Shown: one piece after another, positions 1-5,859 of the stretch
Numbering within the stretch: position 1 is the stretch's first letter
How the letters are laid out: the number at the start of each line of letters is the position of its first letter
Assembly (NCBI GenBank): GCA_009840065.1
Contig: VXON01000045.1
Span: 1-6,240 of the forward strand
From: Cenarchaeum sp. SB0662_bin_33
GTDB lineage: Archaea; Thermoproteota; Nitrososphaeria; Nitrososphaerales; Nitrosopumilaceae
Reading direction: 5' to 3'
DNA: 6,240 bases
Notes under the pieces: generated by a model
Databases searched by the model: none
What the model saw: the letters and a program-made list of their open reading frames with translations, nothing else
What the model was told of the DNA's origin: nothing
Translations under genes and position numbers: made by a program

Positions 1-174
1 CATCTGCCATACTATAGGTAAAAATAAACTAATTTATTAAGTTTCCTATTAAGCGACGCGTGGAGCACGCCGCGCCGGGTAATGTGTGTGGTAGTAACGA
101 TCTTTATAATAGCAAAATCGCCCTATATGCGAAAATTAAACTACAGAAACTTATGCACGCCGCTATACGTAGGG

Positions 175-184
175 TTAATATATT
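175..184 (+). promoter_or_regulatory. TATA-like box of the secreted-protein gene
   Basis: The A/T-only decamer TTAATATATT is centred about 25 bases before the GTG start at 205. This is the usual spacing for an archaeal leaderless transcript. No Shine-Dalgarno-like purine run lies just before the GTG, which fits leaderless translation. The spacing and composition are seen; promoter activity is inferred. Confidence 0.55.
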
Positions 185-204
185 GAAACCCTCCGACACT
201 AACT

Positions 205-600
205 GTGAAGCTTGTATTAACAGTGGCAGTAATAGTGGCCATAGCGGCCATCATATCTGTAACATCCACCGCAGTGGCACAGTCGTATACCAACCCGGCG
301 ACCTCGTCGATTGGGTTTACACTTATAATAGACGGACAGGAGTTTGAAATCAAGGATTGGAGAAGGGCACCAGTTGTCTGGGCCGATACGGATTTATGGC
401 TGACCGCAGACCAGAGCGTGTGTTGGTTTGCCACCACTTCTGATTATGTCGATGATTCGACATGTGGAACCACCTATAATTTTGACCAAACAGGGAAGAG
501 TAAAGGATTCCACTACATATACGCCGACGCGGGTTGTGATGACTCTGGATGTTTAGAACACATATTGGTACTCATGATCTTTATGCCAAATTCAGGATGA
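205..600 (+). CDS. Small secreted protein of unknown function (131 aa)
   Basis: The function is not recognised. The protein starts MKLVLTVAVIVAIAAIIS, a basic residue followed by about 20 hydrophobic residues, then STAVAQS with a plausible cleavage after Ala25 or so. This is a typical Sec signal peptide, so the product is probably exported. The mature part of about 105 residues is polar and acidic, with four cysteines (73, 87, 111, 116) that could form two disulfides, and it is rich in Asp, Thr, Trp and Tyr. The start is GTG at 205, chosen because the signal peptide begins there and a TATA-like box sits about 25 bases upstream. The C-terminal tail (LVLMIFMPNSG) is oddly hydrophobic and could come from a late frameshift. 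The gene stands alone: family A repeat copy 1 begins 50 bp downstream. Confidence 0.6.
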   Translation: MKLVLTVAVIVAIAAIISVTSTAVAQSYTNPATSSIGFTLIIDGQEFEIKDWRRAPVVWADTDLWLTADQSVCWFATTSDYVDDSTCGTTYNFDQTGKSKGFHYIYADAGCDDSGCLEHILVLMIFMPNSG

Positions 601-650
601 TTTCTTTGAAAAATATGGTTGATGGATATTTCAGAAAATAAAAAATGGAA

Positions 651-835
651 AATGTTTTGCTTTTTGAAGTTGCGTACTTGGTCGTGGCAGTATAATGTAA
701 AGAGTAGGATATGTATCGGCCTGATCAGGCACACATCAAAGATCCATGCGCAGGCTTACCGATTGGTATGATTATGTGGGCTGGCCATCTGACATATCCA
801 TCAGATCAGCCGTACGTCAGGTGATTTTTCGGTAG
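651..835 (+). repeat. Dispersed repeat family A, copy 1
   Basis: It begins ATGTTTTGCTTTTTGAAGTT (652-671). The same core occurs at 3553-3575 (+), 3755-3777 (-) and 6190-6213 (+). Similarity to the minus-strand copy at 3777-3601 extends over the whole stretch with small gaps: the shared blocks include CCTGATCAG with ACACATCAA (about 722-739), CGATTGGTATGA (760-771), CATATCCAT (793-801) and ATTTTTCGGTA (824-834). Copy 1 has about 20 extra bases between the second and third blocks. The copies are clearly related and have diverged a good deal. Confidence 0.75.
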
Positions 836-934
836 AAACTCTCGTTCCGCACCCTAGCGGTGATGGTCCTTGTGACACTGGCATTTACACTCGCACCACT
901 TTTTCCCTTCAGATATACCGGGGTTGGTGCGTAA
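652..934 (+). pseudogene. Decayed membrane-protein reading frame inside repeat family A
   Basis: A frame opens at ATG 652 (MFCFLKLRTWSWQY) and stops at 769. A second frame runs on with DWYDYVGWPSDIS (761 on), RSAVRQVIFR, a TAG at 833-835, then in the same frame KLSFRTLAVMVLVTLAFTL and APLFPFRYTGVGA to a TAA at 932-934. The last part is a basic start followed by a strong hydrophobic helix, so the ancestor was probably a membrane or exported protein. The minus-strand copy near 3640-3700 also encodes RHTSIDWYDYAG, so the DWYDY frame is shared by two copies. This suggests a former coding sequence rather than chance. The product is not recognised. The stop at 833 and the frame change near 760 make it a pseudogene, or remains of a mobile-element gene. 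Confidence 0.45.
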
Positions 935-977
935 TTCTCCACTATTCATCAGGACCAGTCCTGCCAAGTTTTTAGCA

Positions 978-997
978 GGGACCTGTGCACAAGTCCC
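978..997. repeat. 20-bp near-perfect palindrome
   Basis: GGGACCTGTGCACAAGTCCC reads the same on both strands except for one C/A pair. Its centre TGTGCACA is perfectly symmetric. It abuts and slightly overlaps the left end of the IS5-like element at 995. It could be an insertion target, a small hairpin or a dyad binding site; nothing shows which. Confidence 0.5.
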
Positions 998-1005
998 ACT
1001 GGCAG
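995..1005 (+). repeat. Left inverted end of the IS5-like element
   Basis: CCCACTGGCAG matches the complement of 2079-2089 exactly. It lies downstream of the transposase C-terminus on the minus strand, where the element end is expected. Confidence 0.55.
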
Positions 1006-1081
1006 GCTATCCCATCGCTGATGGGTAGTGCTATGGCGTACACCGCCTCCGGCGGGGCTCCATACGAGGGTATCGATATGC

Positions 1082-1965
1082 CTAGGCGGTTGGCCCACCG
1101 GAACCGGTTATGTTCCAAGATATGGCCCTCCCCTTGGCGAATCGCTTTCTGTTGTCGTCACCGACGAACCTGCAGTATATTTGGTGTCCCTAAGTCTCTT
1201 CGGCTCCGAATATTCCTTCTATTATATCGCTTAGAGCATATTTATTTGGGTTGAACAGCGTGGCCGCCTTTCTTCTGCTGGGTTTGGAGCGATTGATGGT
1301 ATACTTCTGCTTACAGTTGGGTATCATTCCGTGCATTAATACCACCTAACAGTTTTGGTCTGAATTATGTACACGATCAGTGTTAACCCGCCTGCCCTGC
1401 AGATGGGATTCGTGACGCCTGATATTATAAGGCAGCATAACAGTGTCGTTGACATAGACTGGGGTTCCCACCGCAGACAGCACTATCTGTAGGCCCAAAA
1501 TGGCTGCCATACGGTACTGCAAGTATATCTTTTGGCATGTCTGGACAAAATCCTACTCCTTCTTGCTGGGCCGTTCAACCTCTTTGTCCCCACCCCGCTG
1601 CTGTCAACTCTCAGTGGCGCAGTTGCCTCTCCGGCCTCGGCCAGACAGCGACGCGCAGTCTCTGCCAGTATTATATTTAGCCAGTCGGGTAGGATAGTCT
1701 GCATGTGTCTGACTAGCATGCCATAATCTAGGGTGGGCTCGTGACTCCAAGGTGTACTCATATCAGATTCAGTTTGGCGGTATGTCTCGTTGTCGGCCAA
1801 CATCTAGAGGTCAGTTTTTCCTTGGAGTGGATGGGGGGTCTGCCACGGGTTTTTGAGCCGGTATGCGGGGCTGGATTCTCATATATCAGTGTCTTTTGCA
1901 TATGGGGTACCTTGGTCTCCCTAGTAATATCGCCAGTATCCTTTCCGTCTCTTATGTTTAATCAT
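1082..1965 (-). pseudogene. IS5-like DDE transposase, broken by stops and one frameshift
   Basis: The ancestral enzyme would have been a cut-and-paste DDE transposase of about 294 residues. Reading starts at ATG 1965 (MIKHKRRKGYWRYY), with stops at 1923-1921, 1881-1879 and 1806-1804 in the same frame, then ETYRQTESDMS, PTLDYGMLVRHMQ and LRVDSSG, which holds the first catalytic Asp. Near 1500 the frame shifts by one base and continues with VLSAVGTPVYVNDTVMLP, TDRVHNSDQNC (second Asp), a TAG at about 1350, KYALSDIIEGIFGAEE (catalytic Glu), another TAG after GAEET, CRFVGDDNRKRFAKG and RAISWNI, ending at a TAG at 1084-1082. The order and the YRQTE, VDSSG, IIEGIFG and AISWNI blocks are typical of IS5-family transposases. 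All three catalytic residues survive although the gene is dead, so decay seems random rather than selective. Open frames on the + strand here are its shadows. Confidence 0.85.
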
Positions 1966-1990
1966 TATAGAGATAGTATTAAGATCGTGC

Positions 1991-2000
1991 TATAAATATT
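1991..2000 (-). promoter_or_regulatory. Possible TATA box of the IS5-like transposase
   Basis: On the minus strand AATATTTATA is centred about 30 bases before the ATG at 1965 and lies inside the element. It would be the native promoter of the transposase. The position is slightly further out than usual, so this is tentative. Confidence 0.35.
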
Positions 2001-2078
2001 TGGATCGTATAGTACGGCACTATACATAAACAAATAACATTCTTCAGTCTGACACTTAAGAAACCAACGTTGTTCAGG

Positions 2079-2089
2079 CTGCCAGTGGG
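2079..2089 (-). repeat. Right inverted end of the IS5-like element
   Basis: CTGCCAGTGGG is the exact complement of 995-1005. It sits upstream of the transposase start on the minus strand, 27 bp before the family B element begins. Confidence 0.55.
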
Positions 2090-2115
2090 CAATATCAGAT
2101 TTACGCATCAAACCC

Positions 2116-2141
2116 GGTTCCTCCTACAAAGTTGGGTGATG
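2116..2141 (+). repeat. Family B left inverted end
   Basis: It matches the complement of 2381-2406 at 25 of 26 bases and the direct copy at 5979-6004 at 24 of 26. Confidence 0.8.
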
Positions 2142-2158
2142 GCCTAAATTCTCCCTAA

Positions 2159-2380
2159 AGTGCCCATTTTTGCTGCCAAGATGAATCTATAGTAGTGGTT
2201 TTACACGCGTTTTTTACCAAGTCCCACGGTTATATTGCATTGGACGAAATACAGTCCAAATATGGCAATTTACTGTACCATTGCGGCCTGTTGTATCAGC
2301 GTAAGCCACTTGTCTGGGCCTTGTATCTGTATGTTGGCGGCCTCAGCTGGGGTTCTGCCACCAACATGGCGGTGATGTAA
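2159..2380 (+). pseudogene. Remnant of a transposase N-terminal region inside family B
   Basis: The frame is open from 2159 to the TAA at 2378-2380, with a possible GTG start at 2195. It encodes FCCQDES, then GYIALDEIQSKYGNLLYHCG and KPLVWALYLYVGGLSWGS. The pattern of a hydrophobic LYLYxxGLSW helix after a Cys-containing start resembles the N-terminus of zinc-ribbon DDE transposases, in which LYxxGLSxR is common. The copy at 5979 encodes FCRDEE at the matching place, which supports past coding. The frame ends right at the inverted repeat with no catalytic domain, so any ancestor has lost most of its length. Family assignment is an inference. Confidence 0.45.
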
Positions 2381-2406
2381 CATCACCCAACTTTGTGGGA
2401 GGAACC
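2381..2406 (-). repeat. Family B right inverted end
   Basis: It is the inverted partner of 2116-2141. Its outer edge is 2 bp from the nadE stop codon at 2409-2411. Confidence 0.8.
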
Positions 2407-2408
2407 TG

Positions 2409-3458
2409 TCATGTAATAACCTCAAGTATCTGCGCCCCCTTGGAACCCACAAATGTCTTGTGGCTTATGCCATGAGGAATAAACAGATGGCTCCCCTCTG
2501 AGAGTACTACATCTCTGTCGTCCATAACCACCACCGCACTACCATTTATGACGCGCCATAGCCGGGAATGACTCTTTTGGATCTCTATTATTGACTCCGG
2601 GTTTAGATGCAGTATGTTTACCCCTGAGGATGTATGCCGTGTTAACTGCTCAATGCTGCCCCAGGCCTTTTTGTATATGGTTGGGTTGGACGCGTCACGT
2701 GTAAGGGTGGCCATCGGGGGCAGGGTACGCTTGTGCGCGCTGTCCTTGTGTAGGCGCAGAATATCGTGTATGCGGTCAAGGGGTATATTGGTATCTGCAG
2801 ATACCTGTGTTGGCTCATCATATAGTCGCTGTAGCACACGATCAATGTCAGCGTAGCCTAGGCCCAACTCAGATGATGCAAGATGATCTGCCCAGAGATG
2901 GGGGCCTGGCTCCTTCTCTATTATGTGGCGTGGCACCCCTACGTATCGGGCTAGATCCCACACCTGAGTCTTGTATAATGATACTATTGGTAGCATGTCA
3001 CATGCCCCATCACCGTACTTTGTAAAGTAGCCCAGCATATGCTCGCTTCTGTCATCGGTTCCCACTACTAGATAACTGTGCTTTTGAGCCTCATAATACA
3101 ACAGGGCTGCCCGGAGTCGGGCATTCAGGTTACCTGATGCAACCTTTGGGGGGTTCTGATCATGGGCCACCGACTCCCGAACCATATGCTGCAGCGGCTT
3201 TATTATATATGGTATGGATAGGCTGGTCGCCACTAGTATGCCGTCCTTTGTCTCTGATGAAGGCGTAAATTCCGAGTTTGGCATTATGAGGGCCAGACAA
3301 CTGTTACTGCCCAAAGCTCTGCTGCAGAGATGTGCGATTACTGCCGAGTCCACCCCGCCACTGAGACCAAACACGACTCCGGATGCGCCCGCCGCTGCCA
3401 CCTGCCCTTGAATAAAATTCACTATGTACCGTGTTATCTCATCATATGATAAATCCAT
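2409..3458 (-). CDS. nadE: NAD synthetase with a cupin-like C-terminal extension
   Basis: It converts nicotinic acid adenine dinucleotide to NAD with ATP and ammonia, the last step of NAD synthesis, in the cytoplasm. From the ATG at 3458 the protein has 349 residues. Residues 1 to about 255 are the NadE domain: P-loop SGGVDSA (33-39), GTDDRSE (133-139), GYFTKYGDG (143-151), LPIVSLYKTQVWDLARYVG (156-174) and the EPGPHLW segment (183-189). There is no glutaminase domain, so it should use free ammonia. Residues from about 264 form an extra domain resembling the cupin of type II mannose-6-phosphate isomerases: WGSIEQL, RLWRVINGSAVVV, then LSEGSHLFIPHGISHK. Most metal ligands of the first cupin motif look lost, while the last His remains. 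Family members are usually about 240-280 residues. An in-frame TTG lies directly before the ATG, and either could start translation. The stop lies 2 bp from the family B element. Confidence 0.9.
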   Translation of the reverse strand: MDLSYDEITRYIVNFIQGQVAAAGASGVVFGLSGGVDSAVIAHLCSRALGSNSCLALIMPNSEFTPSSETKDGILVATSLSIPYIIKPLQHMVRESVAHDQNPPKVASGNLNARLRAALLYYEAQKHSYLVVGTDDRSEHMLGYFTKYGDGACDMLPIVSLYKTQVWDLARYVGVPRHIIEKEPGPHLWADHLASSELGLGYADIDRVLQRLYDEPTQVSADTNIPLDRIHDILRLHKDSAHKRTLPPMATLTRDASNPTIYKKAWGSIEQLTRHTSSGVNILHLNPESIIEIQKSHSRLWRVINGSAVVVMDDRDVVLSEGSHLFIPHGISHKTFVGSKGAQILEVIT

Positions 3459-3482
3459 CAAGATTTGTATGCATCATACCTG

Positions 3483-3492
3483 TTTTTATAAT
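3483..3492 (-). promoter_or_regulatory. TATA-like box of nadE
   Basis: On the minus strand ATTATAAAAA is centred about 27 bases before the TTG at 3461 and 30 before the ATG at 3458. A transcript starting near 3461 would be leaderless or have a leader of a few bases. It lies outside the MITE-like element at 3553-3777. Confidence 0.5.
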
Positions 3493-3552
3493 ATGCTTGG
3501 ACGTTTGGGCTCTTACTATATACACAGAGGCCGCCTCCGACTTTATACACGT

Positions 3553-3575
3553 AAGTGTTTTGCTTTTTGAAGTGT
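3553..3575 (+). repeat. Family A terminal repeat, copy 3 (left end of the MITE-like element)
   Basis: It shares 21 bases exactly with the inverted copy at 3757-3777. After the core the sequence (TCATAAATAGTC) no longer matches copies 1, 2 or 4, so only the terminus is present here. Confidence 0.75.
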
Positions 3576-3600
3576 CATAAATAGTCAATGATTGCTATTC

Positions 3601-3777
3601 AATACCAAAAAATCCTGGTCTAATGGATATATTAGATGATCAGCCCCGCATAGTCATACCAATCGATTGATGTGTGTCTGATCAGGCTACATCTATTACT
3701 CCAAACAAAAGACTGCTTTTTACGGATGGATGCCATATTGGCCTAACCCAATACCAACTTCAAAAAGCAAAACACTT
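3601..3777 (-). repeat. Dispersed repeat family A, copy 2
   Basis: Read on the minus strand it begins CGAAAGTGTTTTGC (from 3780) and aligns with gaps to 651-835, including the CCTGATCAG, ACACATCAA, CGATTGGTATGA, ATATCCAT and ATTTTTTGG blocks. It encodes KKQSFVWSNRCSLIRHTS and IDWYDYAGLII before a stop, with an earlier stop after VFCFLKLVLG, so no intact protein is made. It lacks the roughly 20 bases that copy 1 has before DWYDY. Confidence 0.7.
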
Positions 3778-3789
3778 TCGCATATTCTC

Positions 3790-3798
3790 TTTTTATTG
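3790..3798 (+). promoter_or_regulatory. TATA-like box of the membrane-protein gene
   Basis: TTTTTATTG is centred about 25 bases before the ATG at 3819, a leaderless spacing. It lies 13 bp beyond the end of the MITE-like element. On the minus strand the same A/T stretch precedes the GTG of repeat copy 2, so it could act in both directions. Confidence 0.5.
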
Positions 3799-3818
3799 AA
3801 CAGTCTCCCATTATATGT

Positions 3819-4655
3819 ATGGTGCCAGTTACATCGTTTGTAATACCCCTGATGGTATGGGCTGCCTGCATATTCTGTCTTGTGCAGGTTACAGACTCTC
3901 CATGGCTGAGCCCGTACCATCTACACTGGTCCCCGGAGCCATTTGCTACGCAGGCCGCTCTGGTGGCAGGCCTACTCCTGTCTCTGCCAGCATACATTAC
4001 AAAATATCATAACCGTAACTATACTTGGCGCAAGGTGATCATATTCAGGATCATATTTACGGCGTCCATACTATACATCATGGGAGGCTTTTCAGTGTTG
4101 GATTTGGTACTTGTCACTGCAATGGGTGCAGTGACGGCCGCCGTACCCATAACCACACAGAAATGGCGTACAAGTACCGTGAACCAGGCTCTCATATACC
4201 TGTTCAGCATAATAGCAATACCCGTACTGTATGCATACCTACCATATGCAGCTTCAGTATTGGCAGCCACATACTTAGCCGTCTTCATGGTTATGATGAG
4301 CGTACTATCCAACAGGAGTGCCACACTCCATCCGATGCCGCCGGGATTTGACTGGCGGAATACACCCGACATAAAGCATCCCGGCGGTACGTTGTGTGAC
4401 TGCCCAAGACACCGCAACAGGCGCGAGAATCCTGACGTTCTGCAGCTGTGTGCCGACTGCATGGAGGTGTATACAAAACGTCCTAGGGATGTAAAGCTAA
4501 GCCGAGGCGTACTGTTCATACTCTGGTGCATGCGAAATATAGTTGTGAATAGGTTTATCGTGCTGCGGCTTGCGCGCAACACCGATGACTGCTACTTTTG
4601 TAGCTCAAGGCGCGGAGGACTACGGGGAAAGATTGTACCACCACCTAGCCCATAG
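3819..4655 (+). CDS. Polytopic membrane protein with a cysteine-rich cytoplasmic tail (278 aa)
   Basis: The function is not recognised. The first 163 residues hold about five or six membrane segments: roughly 4-24, 45-61, 73-91, 92-111, and 124-163, which is long enough for two. Basic loops (TKYHNRNYTWRK at 61-72 and TQKWRTST at 113-120) probably face the cytoplasm. The remaining 115 residues are soluble and basic. They contain CDC (193-195) and CADC (211-214), spaced like a treble-clef or zinc-ribbon site, and a further CYFC (258-261) near the end, so metal binding is plausible. A short hydrophobic stretch (230-249, LFILWCMRNIVVNRFIVL) might be a last membrane or amphipathic helix. The ATG at 3819 is chosen from the TATA spacing; the ATG at 3815 is out of frame. 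A small hairpin (GCCCA/TGGGC, 4648-4662) spans the stop. The 4700 gene follows 44 bp later and seems to have its own promoter. Confidence 0.75.
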   Translation: MVPVTSFVIPLMVWAACIFCLVQVTDSPWLSPYHLHWSPEPFATQAALVAGLLLSLPAYITKYHNRNYTWRKVIIFRIIFTASILYIMGGFSVLDLVLVTAMGAVTAAVPITTQKWRTSTVNQALIYLFSIIAIPVLYAYLPYAASVLAATYLAVFMVMMSVLSNRSATLHPMPPGFDWRNTPDIKHPGGTLCDCPRHRNRRENPDVLQLCADCMEVYTKRPRDVKLSRGVLFILWCMRNIVVNRFIVLRLARNTDDCYFCSSRRGGLRGKIVPPPSP

Positions 4656-4673
4656 ACTGGGCCTTCTAATGCA

Positions 4674-4681
4674 CTAAAAAT
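4674..4681 (+). promoter_or_regulatory. Possible TATA box of the small soluble protein gene
   Basis: CTAAAAAT is centred about 22 bases before the ATG at 4700 and only 16 before the ATG at 4694. The spacing favours 4700 as the start of a leaderless message. The A/T run is short, so the call is weak. Confidence 0.35.
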
Positions 4682-4699
4682 CTGGCTCCTCTCATGCAT

Positions 4700-5017
4700 A
4701 TGGCAACATCAAAATATTGCCCATGTATGGTAATCCTTGTGAACCCGGACAGACTGGCACTTACCAAACCCGAGATAGTGATGTTCTGTGACAGGGTGAT
4801 CGCAAAGTGGTCTAAAGACACAACAAGGAACGCTCAAAACATACTTGCCATGAATGCCGTAAAGACCAGCGTACTGTGGACTGATGATGAGACCCTCAAG
4901 GCTGTCTGGGGTGAGATAACAGAGTGGATGTACGAGCTGCTGTACGAGAATGCCATGGCCCAAGCTAGGGGAGAGGGCGCCACATGGGCAGAGACGCTGA
5001 AGAATGTAAAAGATTAG
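4700..5017 (+). CDS. Small soluble protein of unknown function (105 aa)
   Basis: The function is not recognised. The sequence starts MATSKYCPCMVILVNPDRLA, has no signal peptide or long membrane segment, and is mostly helical in character after residue 20: KPEIVMFCDRVIAKW, KAVWGEITEWMYELLYENA and TWAETLKNVK. The CPC near the start and one more cysteine in VMFCDR are the only cysteines. The alternating charged and hydrophobic pattern of the helices suggests a small helical bundle or a partner-binding protein. An in-frame ATG at 4694 would add two residues; 4700 fits the upstream A/T box better. The gene converges on purC and its TAG overlaps the purC stop codon by 4 bp, leaving no room for a separate terminator. 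Codon use is like that of its neighbours, which supports it being real. Confidence 0.7.
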   Translation: MATSKYCPCMVILVNPDRLALTKPEIVMFCDRVIAKWSKDTTRNAQNILAMNAVKTSVLWTDDETLKAVWGEITEWMYELLYENAMAQARGEGATWAETLKNVKD

Positions 5018-5859
5018 ATGTCAAGACCGGTTATTGTCGTGTATGATGATATGTACCGGGCAGTAATCTTTTTGGATATACCCGGAGGTATATCGGGAGG
5101 CTCTGACTCTACGCCCCGGGCAAGGTCATCTTGGAACCTCTTCTTCCAGCCAGTCTCTTCCAACCAGTCACGAAGAATCTGCTTGTCGTAAGAGTCCTGT
5201 CTCTGACCTATGGCATACGAGTCCTTGGACCATAACCTGTACTCGTCGGGGCCGATGGAGTCGCCTAGTAGTATCTGCCCATCAGATATGCCAAACTCAA
5301 GCTTCAAATCGGCCAGTATAAAACCGGCACTGTTCATGTGCCCCGCAATCGTCTCGTATACTGATATGGATGTATCGTATAGCGTGTCGTACTGTCCCGC
5401 AGTCACCAGCTCTGACTCGATGGCATGCTTACGGCTTACGGGCATATCGTGCTCGGACTTTGTTGTGGGATCAAACATGGGGCTCCCCAGCCGGGAGGCA
5501 AGCCTCGTACCGCTGTTTGGGGGCAACTTGACCTGATTGTTCCTGAATCGACCCACAAGACTGCCGTACAGGTACCCGCGTACCACACATTCCAGCGGTA
5601 TCATATTCATCTTCTTTACAAGCATCTCCGTATTCGAGAGACGGCGCACAAAGTGGTTTGGGGTGCGAAGGTTTTCAAACCAGTACTGGGCAAACTTGCA
5701 GAGAATCTCACCCTTGCGATATATGGTATCATGGAACTTGACATCAAATGCAGATACCCTGTCTGAGAAGCGAAACATCAGTGTATCATCACCCATGTCG
5801 TACACATCCTTCACCTTACCAGAATTTAAAAATCGGGGTTTGTTGCCATCATGTATCAT
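5014..5859 (-). CDS. purC: SAICAR synthetase (phosphoribosylaminoimidazole-succinocarboxamide synthase)
   Basis: It joins aspartate to CAIR using ATP, giving SAICAR, a middle step of purine synthesis in the cytoplasm. The 281-residue protein carries the family blocks in order: GKVKDVYDMGDD (14-25, ATP-binding loop), FSDRVSAFD (31-39), IPLECVVRGYLYGS (87-100), DPTTKSEHDMP (130-140), ADLKLEFGI (183-191), GDSIGPDEYRLW (199-210, metal and CAIR site) and SYDKQILRDWL (223-233). It is complete, and it is longer than the roughly 240-residue bacterial form because of a C-terminal extension after about residue 240. The start is ATG 5859; the protein begins only a few residues before the first conserved block, so little can be missing. 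A/T-rich boxes upstream (5874-5881 and 5890-5896) do not have ideal spacing, so I do not choose a promoter. It overlaps the convergent 4700-5017 gene by 4 bp at the stop codons. Confidence 0.95.
   Translation of the reverse strand: MIHDGNKPRFLNSGKVKDVYDMGDDTLMFRFSDRVSAFDVKFHDTIYRKGEILCKFAQYWFENLRTPNHFVRRLSNTEMLVKKMNMIPLECVVRGYLYGSLVGRFRNNQVKLPPNSGTRLASRLGSPMFDPTTKSEHDMPVSRKHAIESELVTAGQYDTLYDTSISVYETIAGHMNSAGFILADLKLEFGISDGQILLGDSIGPDEYRLWSKDSYAIGQRQDSYDKQILRDWLEETGWKKRFQDDLARGVESEPPDIPPGISKKITARYISSYTTITGLDI

Larger units (their letters stand above)
995..2089 (-). mobile_element. Decayed IS5-like insertion sequence (about 1.1 kb)
   Basis: The ends carry an exact 11-bp inverted repeat: CCCACTGGCAG at 995-1005 and its complement CTGCCAGTGGG at 2079-2089. 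Matching continues weakly inward (13 of the first 14 positions). Between them lies one broken DDE transposase on the minus strand, with 77 bp after its end and about 124 bp before its start. The length of 1095 bp is normal for IS5-family elements. I see no clear target-site duplication, so the outer limits may be off by a few bases. The element cannot move on its own, because its transposase has many stops. Confidence 0.7.
2116..2406 (+). mobile_element. Family B element: 291-bp deletion derivative with 26-bp inverted ends
   Basis: The ends at 2116-2141 and 2381-2406 are inverted copies matching at 25 of 26 positions (core ACAAAGTTGGGTGATG). A third copy of the left end lies at 5979-6004, and its similarity continues for about 80 bp, so this is a repeated mobile unit and not a chance hairpin. 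The interior carries an open frame with a transposase-like helix. The small size and intact ends suggest an internally deleted, MITE-like derivative mobilised in trans. It sits 2 bp past the nadE stop codon. No target duplication is visible. Confidence 0.7.
3553..3777. mobile_element. 225-bp MITE-like element of family A with perfect 21-bp inverted ends
   Basis: The left end at 3553-3573 (core GTGTTTTGCTTTTTGAAG) is the exact inverted copy of 3757-3777. The interior from 3777 down to 3601 is a diverged relative of copy 1 at 651-835, and on the minus strand still encodes RHTSIDWYDYAG. The left end therefore appears to be a second terminus next to a truncated copy. It fills most of the space between the divergent nadE and membrane-protein genes but leaves both predicted TATA boxes outside. 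No transposase is present and no target duplication is clear. Confidence 0.65.

Noticed and set aside
60..347. A 95-codon + strand frame at the left edge
   Set aside because: It overlaps the secreted-protein gene in another frame. It lacks a signal peptide or other recognisable feature, and its start has no suitable promoter spacing.
985..1254. Overlapping open frames on the + strand of 68-89 codons
   Set aside because: They lie opposite the C-terminal part of the IS5-like transposase, whose conserved blocks read clearly on the minus strand. Their own products resemble nothing.
1367..1492. A 41-codon + strand frame beginning MYTISVNPPALQMGF
   Set aside because: It is opposite the transposase segment around VLSAVGTPVYVND and the second catalytic Asp, so it is a shadow.
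4019..4582. A 187-codon minus-strand frame
   Set aside because: It is antisense to the membrane-protein gene, has no promoter-like start, and its product shows no recognisable domain. The + frame has coherent membrane segments and cysteine motifs.
4648..4662. Small hairpin GCCCA/TGGGC as a terminator
   Set aside because: The stem is only 5 bp, overlaps the stop codon and has no T-run after it.
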